From contig NZ_JAHOEA010000014.1 of assembly GCF_019127135.1 (NCBI RefSeq), positions 7,891-71,890 on the forward strand: a DNA stretch of 64,000 nucleotides. Direction: 5' to 3'. A program made the translations under genes and the position numbers. Below, piece after piece: positions 42,595-52,845 of the stretch (within the stretch, counting starts at the first letter, position 1; the number at the start of each line of letters is the position of its first letter). Source of the DNA: Segatella copri. GTDB taxonomy: Bacteria > Bacteroidota > Bacteroidia > Bacteroidales > Bacteroidaceae. Below the pieces are notes generated by a model. The model did not search any database. It saw only the letters and a list, made by a program, of their open reading frames with translations, and was not told where the DNA came from.

Positions 42595-43461
42595 TTAATT
42601 GGCATTATTGCCAAGTTGGTCGAGAGCTGTCTCCGGATGCTCTTTCTCATACAGCTTGCACTTCTCGATATACTTCTCGGCAAGTGCGCGATCCTTTGAA
42701 TCAGGATATTCGTTGATAAAGCCATAACACTCGTCCTCAGCATCCTGGTAGCGCTCCAGCTGCTTTTTCTCGACACTCATCTTAGCCAGTTCATATTTGC
42801 CTTTCATGATGAGCGATGCAAACTCCTCGCGTCGGTTACTGTAAGGATAATCCTTAAGCGCATTCTGTGCAGTTACGATACAAGCCTCATAGTTATTACC
42901 TCCGTTTGTACAGTTGCCGAAATAGGTGCCCATATCAAAATAGAGCTTGGCACTCTTATACTCCTTCTCAACCAAGAGATCCTGAAGAGCGAAAAGGCGG
43001 TTTGTTGCCTGCTGCTTGAGTCGGGCATCAGGATAAAGATCCAGGAACTCCTGGAAGGCTGCGATGGCTGTAATCGTAGTACTCTGGTCTAGACGAGGCT
43101 CCGGAGCATTCTGATACAAACTCTCTCCTACAAAGTACTTTGCATTTTCTGCAAACTCGCCTTTAGGATAAGAAGAGTAATACTTCTTGAAATACTCTGC
43201 AGCAGTCTCATAATCCTTCATACCATACTCGGCCATAGCCAGCATGTACAAACATTCCTCACCCTCGGTAGAACCTTTCTTCATCGTTACCAGTTCCTGC
43301 AGAAGAGGAATGGCACGGGAATACTTGCCCTGAGCATAGCTCTGCTTGGCGTACTCATACTTATAAGTATAATCGCCAGATTTCAATACCTGGTTATATT
43401 CGTGGGCACAGCTTGACAAGAGCAATGCAACACACGATGCGATAAGAGTCAATTTCTTCAT
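42595..43461 (-). CDS. bamD: Outer membrane assembly lipoprotein BamD
   Basis: 288 residues from ATG 43461. Lipoprotein signal KKLTLIASCVALLLSSC; the mature part is a series of TPR-like helices (YSRAIPLLQELVTMKKGSTE, YETAAEYFKKYYSSYPKGEF) as in BamD/ComL, part of the BAM complex that inserts outer-membrane barrels. A second ATG at 43470 is possible, but it would leave almost no leader after the promoter at 43480. Confidence 0.93.
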   Translation of the reverse strand: MKKLTLIASCVALLLSSCAHEYNQVLKSGDYTYKYEYAKQSYAQGKYSRAIPLLQELVTMKKGSTEGEECLYMLAMAEYGMKDYETAAEYFKKYYSSYPKGEFAENAKYFVGESLYQNAPEPRLDQSTTITAIAAFQEFLDLYPDARLKQQATNRLFALQDLLVEKEYKSAKLYFDMGTYFGNCTNGGNNYEACIVTAQNALKDYPYSNRREEFASLIMKGKYELAKMSVEKKQLERYQDAEDECYGFINEYPDSKDRALAEKYIEKCKLYEKEHPETALDQLGNNAN

Positions 43462-43479
43462 AATTCTCATTTTGAACTG

Positions 43480-43510
43480 CAAAGTTACTCATAATTTACT
43501 TATTATCAAA
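43480..43510 (-). promoter_or_regulatory. bamD-rpoZ-DUF4293 promoter
   Basis: Minus-strand TAACTTTG (43487-43480) and TTTG (43510-43507), 19-bp spacer. Confidence 0.75.
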
Positions 43511-43571
43511 AGAAAAGATACATTTTTTCGTAAAAAATTAATCTTTATAACGATTAATGGCGTTTTTTTTG

Positions 43572-43579
43572 TAATTTTG
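43572..43579 (+). promoter_or_regulatory. -7 box of the uvrB promoter
   Basis: TAATTTTG, about 40 bp before the uvrB start. The -33 element is not clear. Confidence 0.65.
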
Positions 43580-43619
43580 CACCTTGAAACAGAACTTTTG
43601 AGAAGAAATCAGGAAGAAA

Positions 43620-45665
43620 ATGGATTTTAAGATTACATCAAAATATAAGCCGACTGGCGACCAACCGCAAGCCATCAGGCAACTCACAGAGGGGGTGCTT
43701 GAAGGAGACCCTGCACAGGTGTTGTTGGGTGTAACCGGCTCGGGTAAGACCTTTACGGTGGCAAACGTGATTGCCAACGTGGGGAAGCCTACGCTCATCT
43801 TGAGCCACAACAAGACTCTTGCCGCCCAACTGTATCAGGAGATGAAGGGTTTCTTCCCTGAGAACGCTGTAGAATATTATGTTTCATACTACGACTATTA
43901 TCAGCCGGAAGCTTATCTGCCAACTACTGATACATATATAGAAAAAGACCTCGCCATCAATGATGAAATAGACAAGTTGCGACTCGGTGCTGTTTCTGCC
44001 CTTCTCTCGGGCAGAAAGGATGTCATCGTTGTCTCATCCGTATCGTGCATCTATGGTATGGGCGGACCTGTGGCGATGCAGGAGAACATCATCAAGATTC
44101 ATCGCGGGCAGCGACTCGACAGAAATGAATTTCTGAGGAAACTCGTTGATGCACTTTACGTTAGAAATGACATAGAACTGCAACGTGGCAACTTTAGAGT
44201 GAAAGGCGAAACGGTTGACATCTTTATGGCTTACAGCGATCATGTTTTGCGCATAACATGGTGGGACGATGAGATTGACAGTATCGAAGAAGTGGATTCG
44301 CTCACTTATCACCGCCTTGCCTCGTTCGAAGATTACGAGATTTATCCAGCCAACCTTTTCGTAACATCAAAAGAACAGCAGGAAAGTGCTATTCGCAGAA
44401 TTCAGGACGATCTGGTTAAACAGGTAGAATTCTTCAAGAGTATTGGAGATGGAATCAAGGCACAGCGCATCAAGGAACGTGTAGAATATGATATGGAAAT
44501 GATCAAGGAATTAGGCCACTGTTCGGGCATTGAGAACTATTCCCGTTATTTCGATGGCAGACATGAAGGCGAACGCCCGTATTGCCTGCTCGATTTCTTC
44601 CCTAAAGATTTCCTGCTTGTGGTTGACGAGAGCCATGTGAGCATCCCGCAGATTGGTGCCATGTATGGAGGCGACCGGGCACGAAAGAAGAACCTGGTAG
44701 AATATGGTTTCCGTTTGCCTGCTGCCTTCGACAACCGTCCGCTGAAGTTCGAGGAATTTCATGATCTCATTCCGCAGGCCATCTACGTAAGTGCAACTCC
44801 GGCAGACTATGAATTGAGAGAAGCCGAAGGCGTGGTTGTAGAACAGCTGATTCGTCCTACAGGACTCCTGGATCCGGAAATCGAAGTCCGTCCAAGTGAG
44901 AACCAGATAGATGATCTTCTGGATGAAATATTAACAAGAACACACCGCAACGAGCGAGTTCTGATTACGACTCTTACAAAGCGTATGGCAGAAGAACTCA
45001 CTGAGTTCCTGCTCAATCACAATGTAAAGGCTGCCTATATCCACAGTGATGTGGCAACCTTAGACCGAGTAAAGATTATGAACGACCTACGTGCTGGTGT
45101 CTACGATGTGCTGGTGGGTGTCAACCTGTTACGAGAAGGACTCGACTTGCCAGAAGTTTCGCTCGTAGCTATTCTCGATGCAGATAAGGAAGGGTTCCTG
45201 CGCAGTCACCGTTCTCTGACCCAGACAGCTGGCCGTGCAGCCCGAAACGTGAACGGAAAGGTAATCATGTATGCAGACAACATCACAGACAGCATGCAGA
45301 AAACGATAGATGAGACTGCCCGCCGCCGAAGCATCCAGTTGAAATACAATGCAGACCATGGCATTACACCAAAACAGATTGTGAAGGCAATAACCTCAGC
45401 TCTGCCTACTAGCAAGGAAGAGGGAGCAAAGATTGTTCCGATGGGAGCCGAGGGTTCTAAGCCTCGCGTCTACGTGGAACCGGAAAGTGCTGCCTTCGTT
45501 GCCGATCCTATCGTGCGCAGTATGAGCAAGGAAGAACTGGAGAAGAGCATTGCCAATACTACGGCATTGATGAAGCAAGCTGCCAAAGACCTCGACTTCA
45601 TGCAAGCTGCCCAATATCGCGATGAAATCATCCGATTGCAGAAGGAATTGGAAGAAAAGGGATAA
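43620..45665 (+). CDS. uvrB: Excinuclease ABC subunit B
   Basis: A 681-residue damage-verifying helicase of nucleotide excision repair. Walker A is GVTGSGKTFT, the beta-hairpin YYDYYQPEAYLP is intact, DESH is motif II, and VGVNLLREGLDLPEV and QTAGRAARN are in the second RecA domain. The C-terminal UVR motif is at about 640-675 (QYRDEIIRLQKEL). It is monocistronic. Confidence 0.98.
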   Translation: MDFKITSKYKPTGDQPQAIRQLTEGVLEGDPAQVLLGVTGSGKTFTVANVIANVGKPTLILSHNKTLAAQLYQEMKGFFPENAVEYYVSYYDYYQPEAYLPTTDTYIEKDLAINDEIDKLRLGAVSALLSGRKDVIVVSSVSCIYGMGGPVAMQENIIKIHRGQRLDRNEFLRKLVDALYVRNDIELQRGNFRVKGETVDIFMAYSDHVLRITWWDDEIDSIEEVDSLTYHRLASFEDYEIYPANLFVTSKEQQESAIRRIQDDLVKQVEFFKSIGDGIKAQRIKERVEYDMEMIKELGHCSGIENYSRYFDGRHEGERPYCLLDFFPKDFLLVVDESHVSIPQIGAMYGGDRARKKNLVEYGFRLPAAFDNRPLKFEEFHDLIPQAIYVSATPADYELREAEGVVVEQLIRPTGLLDPEIEVRPSENQIDDLLDEILTRTHRNERVLITTLTKRMAEELTEFLLNHNVKAAYIHSDVATLDRVKIMNDLRAGVYDVLVGVNLLREGLDLPEVSLVAILDADKEGFLRSHRSLTQTAGRAARNVNGKVIMYADNITDSMQKTIDETARRRSIQLKYNADHGITPKQIVKAITSALPTSKEEGAKIVPMGAEGSKPRVYVEPESAAFVADPIVRSMSKEELEKSIANTTALMKQAAKDLDFMQAAQYRDEIIRLQKELEEKG

Positions 45666-45685
45666 ATTCAAAAGAAATAACCATC

Positions 45686-45727
45686 AAAAAGAGGGTGTAT
45701 CATAAATTAATGATTCACCCTCTTTTT
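45686..45727. terminator. Bidirectional terminator uvrB / IMPACT gene
   Basis: AAAAAGAGGGTG pairs with CACCCTCTTTTT, with ATCAT/ATGAT inside; A and T runs on both sides. Confidence 0.9.
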
Positions 45728-45759
45728 ATTTACCCAGCAGTTATTCATCTGTCTATCTG

Positions 45760-46347
45760 CTATTCAAACGACAGCTTTTTCAGACGGGAACGTAACTGCT
45801 CAGCCTCGCTCTTTCTGATAGAAAGTTTGATGCTGCAAGTATTATCGAAAGTCTGATCCAAGATACGCGGATTCATATCTTTTACAATCCTCATCACATC
45901 ATTCATCATCGGATAAGTAAAATCATAGGTTACGATTTCCTCTATCTGTTGCGTAACCTCCTCGCAATGAGCCAGCGCATCAATGGCAGCTTCACGATAG
46001 GCAACAATGAGTCCGCTGGTTCCCAATTTCACTCCTCCGAAATATCGGATGACGACAATTAAAATATCCGTCAATTCTGATTTCGTGATTTGGCCGAGGA
46101 TTGGTTTTCCTGCCGTAGAAGAAGGTTCGCCATCATCATTGGCACGGAACTCTGTCCGTTCAGGACCTAGCATATATGCATAACAACAATGTCGGGCATC
46201 GTAATATTTCTTACGGTACCCGGCAACAATTTCCTTCACCTCGTCAACAGTTGTAACATGGTGAGCAAAGGCGAGAAACTTACTCCTTTTCTCGGTGTAA
46301 TATCCCTCGCCTATCGTATCTGATATAGTCTTAAATTCGTCTATCAT
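45760..46347 (-). CDS. YigZ / IMPACT family protein
   Basis: 195 residues. The N-terminal UPF0029/Impact domain shows YYTEKRSKFLAFAHHVTTVD, NDDGEPSSTAGKPILGQI and VVIRYFGGVKLGTSGLI. A small ferredoxin-like C-terminal domain follows. The family has been linked to translation control in eukaryotes; the bacterial role is not settled. Its start overlaps the DUF1015 stop (TAATG), so it is translationally coupled to that gene. Confidence 0.92.
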   Translation of the reverse strand: MIDEFKTISDTIGEGYYTEKRSKFLAFAHHVTTVDEVKEIVAGYRKKYYDARHCCYAYMLGPERTEFRANDDGEPSSTAGKPILGQITKSELTDILIVVIRYFGGVKLGTSGLIVAYREAAIDALAHCEEVTQQIEEIVTYDFTYPMMNDVMRIVKDMNPRILDQTFDNTCSIKLSIRKSEAEQLRSRLKKLSFE

Positions 46348-47681
46348 TAATCCAACTTGTGAATAATCAAACCGCTGCGCAACTTAGGTTCAAACCATGT
46401 TGCCTTAGGTGGCATAATCTTACCACTGTCAGCGATATCCATAATCTGCTGCATAGAAACCGGATGCAAAGCAAGTGCCATCTTCATCTCACCGCTATCC
46501 ACACGACGCTTCAACTCACCGAGACCGCGAAGACCACCAACAAAGTCGATGCGCTTATCAGAACGTAAATCCTTGATACCCAGGATTTCATCAAGAATCA
46601 GACGAGATGAAATATCCACATCGAGCACGCCGATTGGATCTGCATCGTCGTAGGTTCCTGGCTTGGCAAACAAACCATACCATTTACCATCCAGATACAG
46701 GAGGAAAGAATGGAGAGCTGCTGGTTTCAGAATATCCAAGCCAAACTGGCTGATAGCATCATCAATAGCCATCTTTTCATAGCAAGGTATGCCCTCTTCA
46801 TCACCAGATACATTCACATTGATTGCATCAATATCTATCACCTCGAAGTTCTTTGTCAAAGCATCGAGGAACTGATCAGAAGTCAGACCATTCAAATCCT
46901 TCACAACTCGGTTATAATCGAGAATGGTAAGCTGACTTGCCTGGAAACAAACTGCCATAAAGTAGTTATATTCCTCCTTACCTGTATGATTAGGATTCTG
47001 CTTAGCTTTTTCTGCACCTACCAGAGCTGCTGCTGCAGAACGGTGATGACCGTCAGCAATATAAAGGCTAGGCATCTTGGCAAATTCCGCTGTAATTGTG
47101 GCAATATCCTGATCATCGCTTACAACCCAGAACTGATGACGGAAACCATCAATTGGAGCAATGAAATCATATTCCGGCGTTGTTGCTGCATAACGCATCA
47201 GAAGTTCGTTTAGCACCTCATTATCAGGATAAGCGAAGAATACTGGTTCGATATTGGCATTGCATACACGCACATGCTTCATACGGTCTTCTTCCTTATC
47301 GCGGCGTGTCAGCTCATGTTTCTTGATGACACCCGTCATATAGTCGTTTACATACGCACCTACCACAAGACCATACTGAGTCTTGCCGTTCATCGTCTGT
47401 GCATAGATATAATACTGTTCCTTATCATCCTGTTTCAACCAGCCATTCTCCTGGAACTTTCTGAAGTTCTCTGCAGCGCTTTCATAAACGCGAGGATCGT
47501 ACTCAGAAGTACCTGGTTCGAAATTGATTTCAGGTTTAATAATATGATAAAGGCTCTTCTCGTTATCGCCAGCCTCGGCACGTGCTTCCTCAGAATTGAG
47601 AACATCGTAAGGACGAGACTCAACTTGCTCAACGAGATTTTTAGGAGGTCTTACTCCCTTAAAAGGTTTTACTATTGCCAT
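46347..47681 (-). CDS. DUF1015 family protein
   Basis: 444 residues. The N-terminus AIVKPFKGVRPPKNLVEQVE is typical of the family. Diagnostic motifs are YGLVVGAYVNDY, YIADGHHRSAAA (D210-G-H-H-R214) and FLLYLDGKWYGLF. The DGHHR motif resembles the nucleotide-binding signature of ParB/Srx-fold serine kinases. It lies downstream of serC and serA on the same strand with gaps of about 105-140 bp and without an intervening terminator. A role in serine/phosphoserine chemistry is inference. Confidence 0.9.
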   Translation of the reverse strand: MAIVKPFKGVRPPKNLVEQVESRPYDVLNSEEARAEAGDNEKSLYHIIKPEINFEPGTSEYDPRVYESAAENFRKFQENGWLKQDDKEQYYIYAQTMNGKTQYGLVVGAYVNDYMTGVIKKHELTRRDKEEDRMKHVRVCNANIEPVFFAYPDNEVLNELLMRYAATTPEYDFIAPIDGFRHQFWVVSDDQDIATITAEFAKMPSLYIADGHHRSAAAALVGAEKAKQNPNHTGKEEYNYFMAVCFQASQLTILDYNRVVKDLNGLTSDQFLDALTKNFEVIDIDAINVNVSGDEEGIPCYEKMAIDDAISQFGLDILKPAALHSFLLYLDGKWYGLFAKPGTYDDADPIGVLDVDISSRLILDEILGIKDLRSDKRIDFVGGLRGLGELKRRVDSGEMKMALALHPVSMQQIMDIADSGKIMPPKATWFEPKLRSGLIIHKLD

Positions 47682-47785
47682 AATATTTCGTTTAAATTGA
47701 CTAGTTTAATAAAAACATGAAAAGCCCATCAAGAGTGCTTCTGTGAAAAAGCACCCTTCATGAGCTATATGTATGGGAAGAATAA

Positions 47786-48703
47786 TTACTTATTTACCTG
47801 GAACTTAGTGCATCCATCCTTAAAGAACGCATTAATCTGCTTAGCTGCAGCAATACCGGCATTGATATTTGCTTCTGCAGTCTGTGCACCCATCTTCTTA
47901 GGAGTTGAGAAGTATCTACCCTCGAACTTGGCAAAGTCTGCATCAGCATCAGGCTTGATATCAGTGATGAACTTCAAGTCCTCACGCTCAGTGAGAAGTT
48001 TCAGGAGCTCAGGCTCATTGATAACTTCCTTACGCGCTGTATTGATGAGGATGCCACCCTTAGGCAACTGGTTTACGGTCTTGTAGTCGATGCTCTTGAT
48101 AGTCTCTGGAGTAGCAGGGATATGAAGAGAAACGATGTCACAAGTCTGGAACAACTCATCCTGTGACTTTACAGCATGCACACCGGCAGCCTCGATAACA
48201 TCAGCTGGGCAGAATGCATCGTAAGCAGCTACCTCCATGCCAAATCCCTTGGCGATGCGAGCCACATTTCGACCAACATTACCGAAAGCAAGAATACCCA
48301 GTTTCTTGCCCTTCAACTCAGAACCAGCCTTGCCGTTGTAGAAATTACGAACGGTGTAAACCAACAAGCCGAATACCAACTCAGCTACTGCGTTAGAGTT
48401 CTGACCAGGAGTATTCTCAGCCACTACATTATGAGCAGTAGCAGCAGCCAGGTCGATGTTATCATAACCTGCACCAGCACGAACGATAATCTTCAGGTTC
48501 TTTGCTGCATCAAGCACCTCGGCATCAGCCTTGTCAGAACGGATAATCATCGCGTCCACATCCTTCACTGCATCGAGAAGCTGTGCTTTTTCTGTATACT
48601 TTTCGAGCAAGACAAGTTCGTTGCCTGCTCCCTCTATTTCTTTCTTAATGCCGTCCACAGCAGCCGCTGCGAATGGCTTTTCTGTTGCAACTAATACTTT
48701 CAT
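47786..48703 (-). CDS. serA: D-3-phosphoglycerate dehydrogenase (short form)
   Basis: A 305-residue NAD-dependent dehydrogenase for the first step of serine synthesis. The NAD-binding loop GILAFGNVGRNVARIA, the catalytic Arg region VRAGAGYDNIDL, and a C-terminal His/Gly region (PKKMGAQTAEANINAG) are seen. The C-terminal ACT domain found in many SerA proteins is absent, so serine feedback through ACT is unlikely. It follows serC across a 137-bp palindromic repeat. Confidence 0.92.
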   Translation of the reverse strand: MKVLVATEKPFAAAAVDGIKKEIEGAGNELVLLEKYTEKAQLLDAVKDVDAMIIRSDKADAEVLDAAKNLKIIVRAGAGYDNIDLAAATAHNVVAENTPGQNSNAVAELVFGLLVYTVRNFYNGKAGSELKGKKLGILAFGNVGRNVARIAKGFGMEVAAYDAFCPADVIEAAGVHAVKSQDELFQTCDIVSLHIPATPETIKSIDYKTVNQLPKGGILINTARKEVINEPELLKLLTEREDLKFITDIKPDADADFAKFEGRYFSTPKKMGAQTAEANINAGIAAAKQINAFFKDGCTKFQVNK

Positions 48704-48715
48704 ATTACGATTTTA

Positions 48716-48842
48716 CTTGGAACTTTGAGCCTTGAACTTTGAACTTTATGATTTGCTTTTTCAATATTTCCAGATTATACATAGATATATAATCTTTGGA
48801 GTAATCATAAAGTTCAAAGTTCCAAGTTCAATGTTCAATGTT
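48716..48842. repeat. Palindromic heptad-type element between serC and serA
   Basis: Left arm TTGAACTTTGAACTTTATGA; right arm TCATAAAGTTCAAAGTTCCA, followed by GTTCAATGTTCAATG. The arms are 7-bp periodic. The spacer between is about 50 bp and A/T-rich. Confidence 0.85.
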
Positions 48843-49911
48843 AATACTTAGCTTCAAAATCCTGCATGGCCTTGACGAGTGCCTGAACACCCTCCATGGT
48901 CTGTGCATTGTAGCAGCTGGCACGGAAACCACCCACTGAGCGGTGACCCTTGATACCTACCATGCCACGCTCTGTAGCGAAGTCGAGGAATGGCTTCTCC
49001 AACTCCTTGTACTCATCGTTCATCACGAAGCAGATGTTCATCAAAGAACGGGATGCTTCTTCAACAGTACCCTTGAAGAGTTTGTTGCGGTCGATTTCAG
49101 CATAAAGAACTTCTGCACGTTCGTGAGCTCGCTTGTCAGCAGCCTCAACACCACCATTAGCCTTCAACCAGCGGAGATTCTCCATCAAGGTATAGATAGG
49201 AACAACAGGAGGAGTATTGAACATACTGCCCTTCTCTACGTGAGTACGATAATCGAGCATAGTAGGAAGCTCGCGAGGAGCCTTGCCGAGCATATCATCC
49301 TTTACGATGATAACAGTAACACCAGCCATAGAAAGATTCTTCTGAGCACCTGCATAGATGGCAGTATACTTAGAAACATCTACTGGACGGCTCATGATAT
49401 CTGAAGACATATCAGAAATCAATGGTACGTTTACATCTGGATCAACACGGAGTTCAGTACCATATATAGTATTGTTGCTTGTCAAATGCAAGTAATCACA
49501 ATCGGCTGGTACAGTGTTAGGAACCTGTGGATAGAAAGTGAAATTGGCGTCGGACGATGATGCGATCTCCACGACCTCACCAAAATGCTTTGCCTCTTTC
49601 ATTGCCTTCTTAGCCCAAGTGCCAGAATTAATGTAGGCAGCCTTCTTGATGAGGAAGTTTGCTGGAATCTGCATAAACTGCAATGATGCACCACCACCAA
49701 GGAAGATTACGGAATAACCCTCAGGAATGTCAAGAAGCTCCTTGAATAAGGAGACTGCCTCATCAACTACTGGCTGGAAATCCTTAGCACGGTGGCTGAT
49801 TTCCATCAATGAAAGACCTGAACCATTAAAATCCAAAATCTGCTTTGCTGTGTTCTCAATCACTTCGCGTGGAAGCATTGATGGACCTGCGTTAAAATTG
49901 TACTTCTTCAT
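48841..49911 (-). CDS. serC: Phosphoserine aminotransferase
   Basis: A 356-residue class V PLP enzyme making phosphoserine from 3-phosphohydroxypyruvate. [14 protein letters not shown], the [10 protein letters not shown] turn, the PLP Lys in [12 protein letters not shown] and [16 protein letters not shown] are diagnostic. It is first in the serC-serA-DUF1015-IMPACT series, with a promoter at 50024. serB is not in the window. Confidence 0.97.
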   Translation of the reverse strand: MKKYNFNAGPSMLPREVIENTAKQILDFNGSGLSLMEISHRAKDFQPVVDEAVSLFKELLDIPEGYSVIFLGGGASLQFMQIPANFLIKKAAYINSGTWAKKAMKEAKHFGEVVEIASSSDANFTFYPQVPNTVPADCDYLHLTSNNTIYGTELRVDPDVNVPLISDMSSDIMSRPVDVSKYTAIYAGAQKNLSMAGVTVIIVKDDMLGKAPRELPTMLDYRTHVEKGSMFNTPPVVPIYTLMENLRWLKANGGVEAADKRAHERAEVLYAEIDRNKLFKGTVEEASRSLMNICFVMNDEYKELEKPFLDFATERGMVGIKGHRSVGGFRASCYNAQTMEGVQALVKAMQDFEAKY

Positions 49912-50023
49912 CTTTGTATAATTATTTAAGTTTTATACGATATAATCCTGTTAGCAGGAAAAATTAATGCACAATACACCCATATAGGATACATAGTAAA
50001 CCTTTGGATTGTATTTACGACTG

Positions 50024-50055
50024 CGAAATTACACTTTTTATTTGAAACTACCAAA
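50024..50055 (-). promoter_or_regulatory. Probable serC promoter
   Basis: Minus-strand TAATTTCG (50031-50024), one base off the consensus, with TTTG at 50055-50052 and a 20-bp spacer. It predicts a leader of about 105 nt containing a small CCTG/CAGG hairpin. Confidence 0.6.
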
Positions 50056-50197
50056 TTTTTCTGCACATTTTTAGCGTTTTGCGCAGATTTCTTTCATTAT
50101 GTTAGTCATTTTAGTATAATAACTGCATATTTATGTCTATTTTTACAATTATTATACATTAGCAAGCAACAAGGAAAAGATAGCAGCAGTTTGTCAA

Positions 50198-51517
50198 CTA
50201 CCTTACCTCTTCCACTATCGTTTTGACACCTTTTATCTTTTCGCCCTTGACATTATTCAGTAAGCTACGTAACTTCGTTCGGGAAATGGCAGCATAAGCA
50301 TAACGGTCATTGACATCAATCTTGCCGATTTCAGCCGACTGCAGCCCACCCTTCTTGCAAAGGAAGCCTAAGATGTCACCCTTGCTAATCTTATCCTTCT
50401 TTCCTTTACCTATATATATAGTAACCATCTTAGGTTTAGCTGGCGCAGGAAGTTGATCAGCAGCAGGCATCTCGTAATCCTCAATTTCAGCATCCACATA
50501 TTCCGGAATATGCTCTTCAGGACCTAACAGGAAGAAAGCCTTGCCCTGGGCTTCCCATCTTGCCGTACGTCCTACACGATGGATATAACCATCTTCGCTC
50601 TCCGGCATGTGATAATGGATGATGTTATCTATATCAGGAATATCAAGTCCGCGCGAAGCCAGATCCGTACTCACCAGAATATTGGCACTTCCGTTGCTAA
50701 AACGGTAGAGAGAAGCCTCTCGCTCCTTCTGTTCCAGTCCACCATGGAAGAAAGATGTAGAAAAACCTTGTTCTACCAGATATTTGTTGGTACGCTCTAC
50801 ACTATCACGGTAATTGAGGAAAACAATAGTACTCTGGTCGCCCAGGCTACGGAGCAAAAGTGCCAGGCTCTCCAGTTTATCCTTTACCGGACTTTCCACC
50901 TTATATATATGCACACGATCAGGAACCTGATCTTCATCCACACGGTAATCTATCTTTTCTACCCTGCCCATGTGTACGAAATGAGGAATTTCCTCTGCTT
51001 CGGTAGCAGAAAGCAGGAAGTGACGACGCAAGCCAGGCAAAGACTTAATCAGTCGGCTCATTTCGTCCTGGAAACCCATCTCCAGACACTTGTCAAACTC
51101 ATCAATCACCAGGTATTTTATATGATATGGAGAAAGATTTCCCTTATCCAGATGATCATTGAGACGACCCGGAGTTCCAAATACAATCTGAGGACGAACC
51201 TGTTTCATCACGCGATGCTCATCCATCGTAGCACGACCGCCATAGCAAGCCATCGCACGCAAACCGCTGCCCATATTCTTCAATACGTTAGCCGACTGCA
51301 AAGCGAGTTCTCTACCAGGAGTTACCACCACCGCCTGCGCCTCGTCATCAGTTGTATCTATAAGTTGGGTAAGAGGCAGAAGATAAGCCAGTGTTTTTCC
51401 GCTACCTGTTGGCGAAAGTACCACCACATCCTTGTTCCCGTGCAAGATTGCCTGCATAGAATCCTGCTGCATATCATTGAGCTCAATGCCCAGTCTATCT
51501 AAAATTCTGTCTATCAT
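50198..51517 (-). CDS. DbpA-like DEAD-box RNA helicase
   Basis: 439 residues. Q motif and Walker A (LSPTGSGKTLAYLLPL), motif II as DEFD (IDEFDKCLEMGF) rather than DEAD, LSATEAEE as a variant motif III, and HRVGRTARW as motif VI. The C-terminal about 75 residues resemble the DbpA RNA-binding domain (VTIYIGKGKKDKISKGDILG), which in E. coli targets 23S rRNA. Probably ribosome assembly. Confidence 0.9.
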   Translation of the reverse strand: MIDRILDRLGIELNDMQQDSMQAILHGNKDVVVLSPTGSGKTLAYLLPLTQLIDTTDDEAQAVVVTPGRELALQSANVLKNMGSGLRAMACYGGRATMDEHRVMKQVRPQIVFGTPGRLNDHLDKGNLSPYHIKYLVIDEFDKCLEMGFQDEMSRLIKSLPGLRRHFLLSATEAEEIPHFVHMGRVEKIDYRVDEDQVPDRVHIYKVESPVKDKLESLALLLRSLGDQSTIVFLNYRDSVERTNKYLVEQGFSTSFFHGGLEQKEREASLYRFSNGSANILVSTDLASRGLDIPDIDNIIHYHMPESEDGYIHRVGRTARWEAQGKAFFLLGPEEHIPEYVDAEIEDYEMPAADQLPAPAKPKMVTIYIGKGKKDKISKGDILGFLCKKGGLQSAEIGKIDVNDRYAYAAISRTKLRSLLNNVKGEKIKGVKTIVEEVR

Positions 51518-51595
51518 AAATTTCTAATAATCAATTTCTAAAGAGAAGTATTCTTTTATAAAGAGAAGTTTTCATAAATTCCTCATCATGAGGCA

Positions 51596-52822
51596 TTATT
51601 TCTTTTTCTGATTGAGCAGTTTGTCAATCTCATCAAACTCCTTACCCATGTTCAGGTTCAGATAGATGGTATATAGCGGCAAAGCCCACTGTTCCTGCAT
51701 ATCAGGCGCCATCGTTCTGTACTTCTGCAGATAAGGCATCGCACTGTTGTAAAGTCCGTCAATCTCCTGATGAGTTTTGCGGGATTGCTGCGAATTCTTA
51801 TCCATTTCAACCGCCTGATTGAAATAAGCCAAACCTATATTATAATAAGCACCAGCCAAAGAATCGTTCACAGCAAGTGCCCTTTTGCTCACTTCGATGC
51901 ATTGCTTGAAATCACCCATATTCAGGAGAATGGTTCCCTTGGTAAAGAGATAGATATCATTGTCGGGAGCTATCGCCAGCGCCTTATCTGCCACAGCGAG
52001 CGCAGAATCGAGCTGGTTCTCCTGCGAATAAAACTCTACCAGACGCGGGAAGAAGAACGGGAATTTCGGATCCCGCTCAAAACCTTCCTTCAAGGTCGAG
52101 AGATAGCGCGCAGTATCCTTCTCCAGTTTATAAGTCTCTGCCAGATACTGTAACATATAGTTATAATGAGCCGTATCTTTCAGCGCCTCATAAGAATGAT
52201 GAAGCGTAGCTTTGGTATCTTGCATCTTATATCCGGCATAAACAGCCCAATAAGCAGCCGAAGAAAGATATTTGTCTTTTTGAGCATACTTATACGATTG
52301 GAACATCGGTGCTGTACTGCACGCTATGTACTGGTCAAAGAACTGATAAGCCTCCTTATATTTCTGCTTCCTGATAAACCAGGTTCCTCCGTTATAGAGG
52401 TTCGGCCGGATTCTGTTCAAATATTCAGAGTGAGGCTTACGGAAATCAAACTCACATTTTCCTTTCTTATTAGGAATCATCTCAACGGAATCAAGTCCTT
52501 GGGCTATAACGAAGAGCTGTCTGGTTGCATTGAAGAGTTGGGCTGTATCATACGCCTGTTTGAGATAGAGTTTTTCATTACCCTGCTCATACTGCTTCTT
52601 CACAGCATCGAAGAGAATGCTCCAAATCTTCCTGTTTTCCCGATTGGCAGAATCCGTCAGGAGTTTGCGCATACTGGATTCAGCCTTTGCCAAATCCTTG
52701 CCAGCCTTTACCAGATCTTTGGCTGCAACAATCTCCTTCTTCTGTGCCTGCAACCCAGATGGTGCAAGCAGAAGGAAAAATGCCAGTAAAACCCATAAGT
52801 TTCTGAATATCTGTCTTTTCAT
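51596..52822 (-). CDS. Exported TPR-repeat protein
   Basis: 408 residues. N-terminal signal peptide (LWVLLAFFLLLAPSGLQAQ), then a helical protein with several TPR-like repeats, clearest at FPRLVEFYSQENQLDSALAV, FTKGTILLNMGDFKQCIEVS and YYNIGLAYFNQAVEMD. The protein is likely periplasmic and acts as a scaffold; no enzyme motif is seen. It lies 23 bp after the membrane protein gene on the same strand, in a run with glgB. Confidence 0.85.
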   Translation of the reverse strand: MKRQIFRNLWVLLAFFLLLAPSGLQAQKKEIVAAKDLVKAGKDLAKAESSMRKLLTDSANRENRKIWSILFDAVKKQYEQGNEKLYLKQAYDTAQLFNATRQLFVIAQGLDSVEMIPNKKGKCEFDFRKPHSEYLNRIRPNLYNGGTWFIRKQKYKEAYQFFDQYIACSTAPMFQSYKYAQKDKYLSSAAYWAVYAGYKMQDTKATLHHSYEALKDTAHYNYMLQYLAETYKLEKDTARYLSTLKEGFERDPKFPFFFPRLVEFYSQENQLDSALAVADKALAIAPDNDIYLFTKGTILLNMGDFKQCIEVSKRALAVNDSLAGAYYNIGLAYFNQAVEMDKNSQQSRKTHQEIDGLYNSAMPYLQKYRTMAPDMQEQWALPLYTIYLNLNMGKEFDEIDKLLNQKKK

Positions 52823-52845
52823 ATCAATCTCCTTAATTAAAACTT

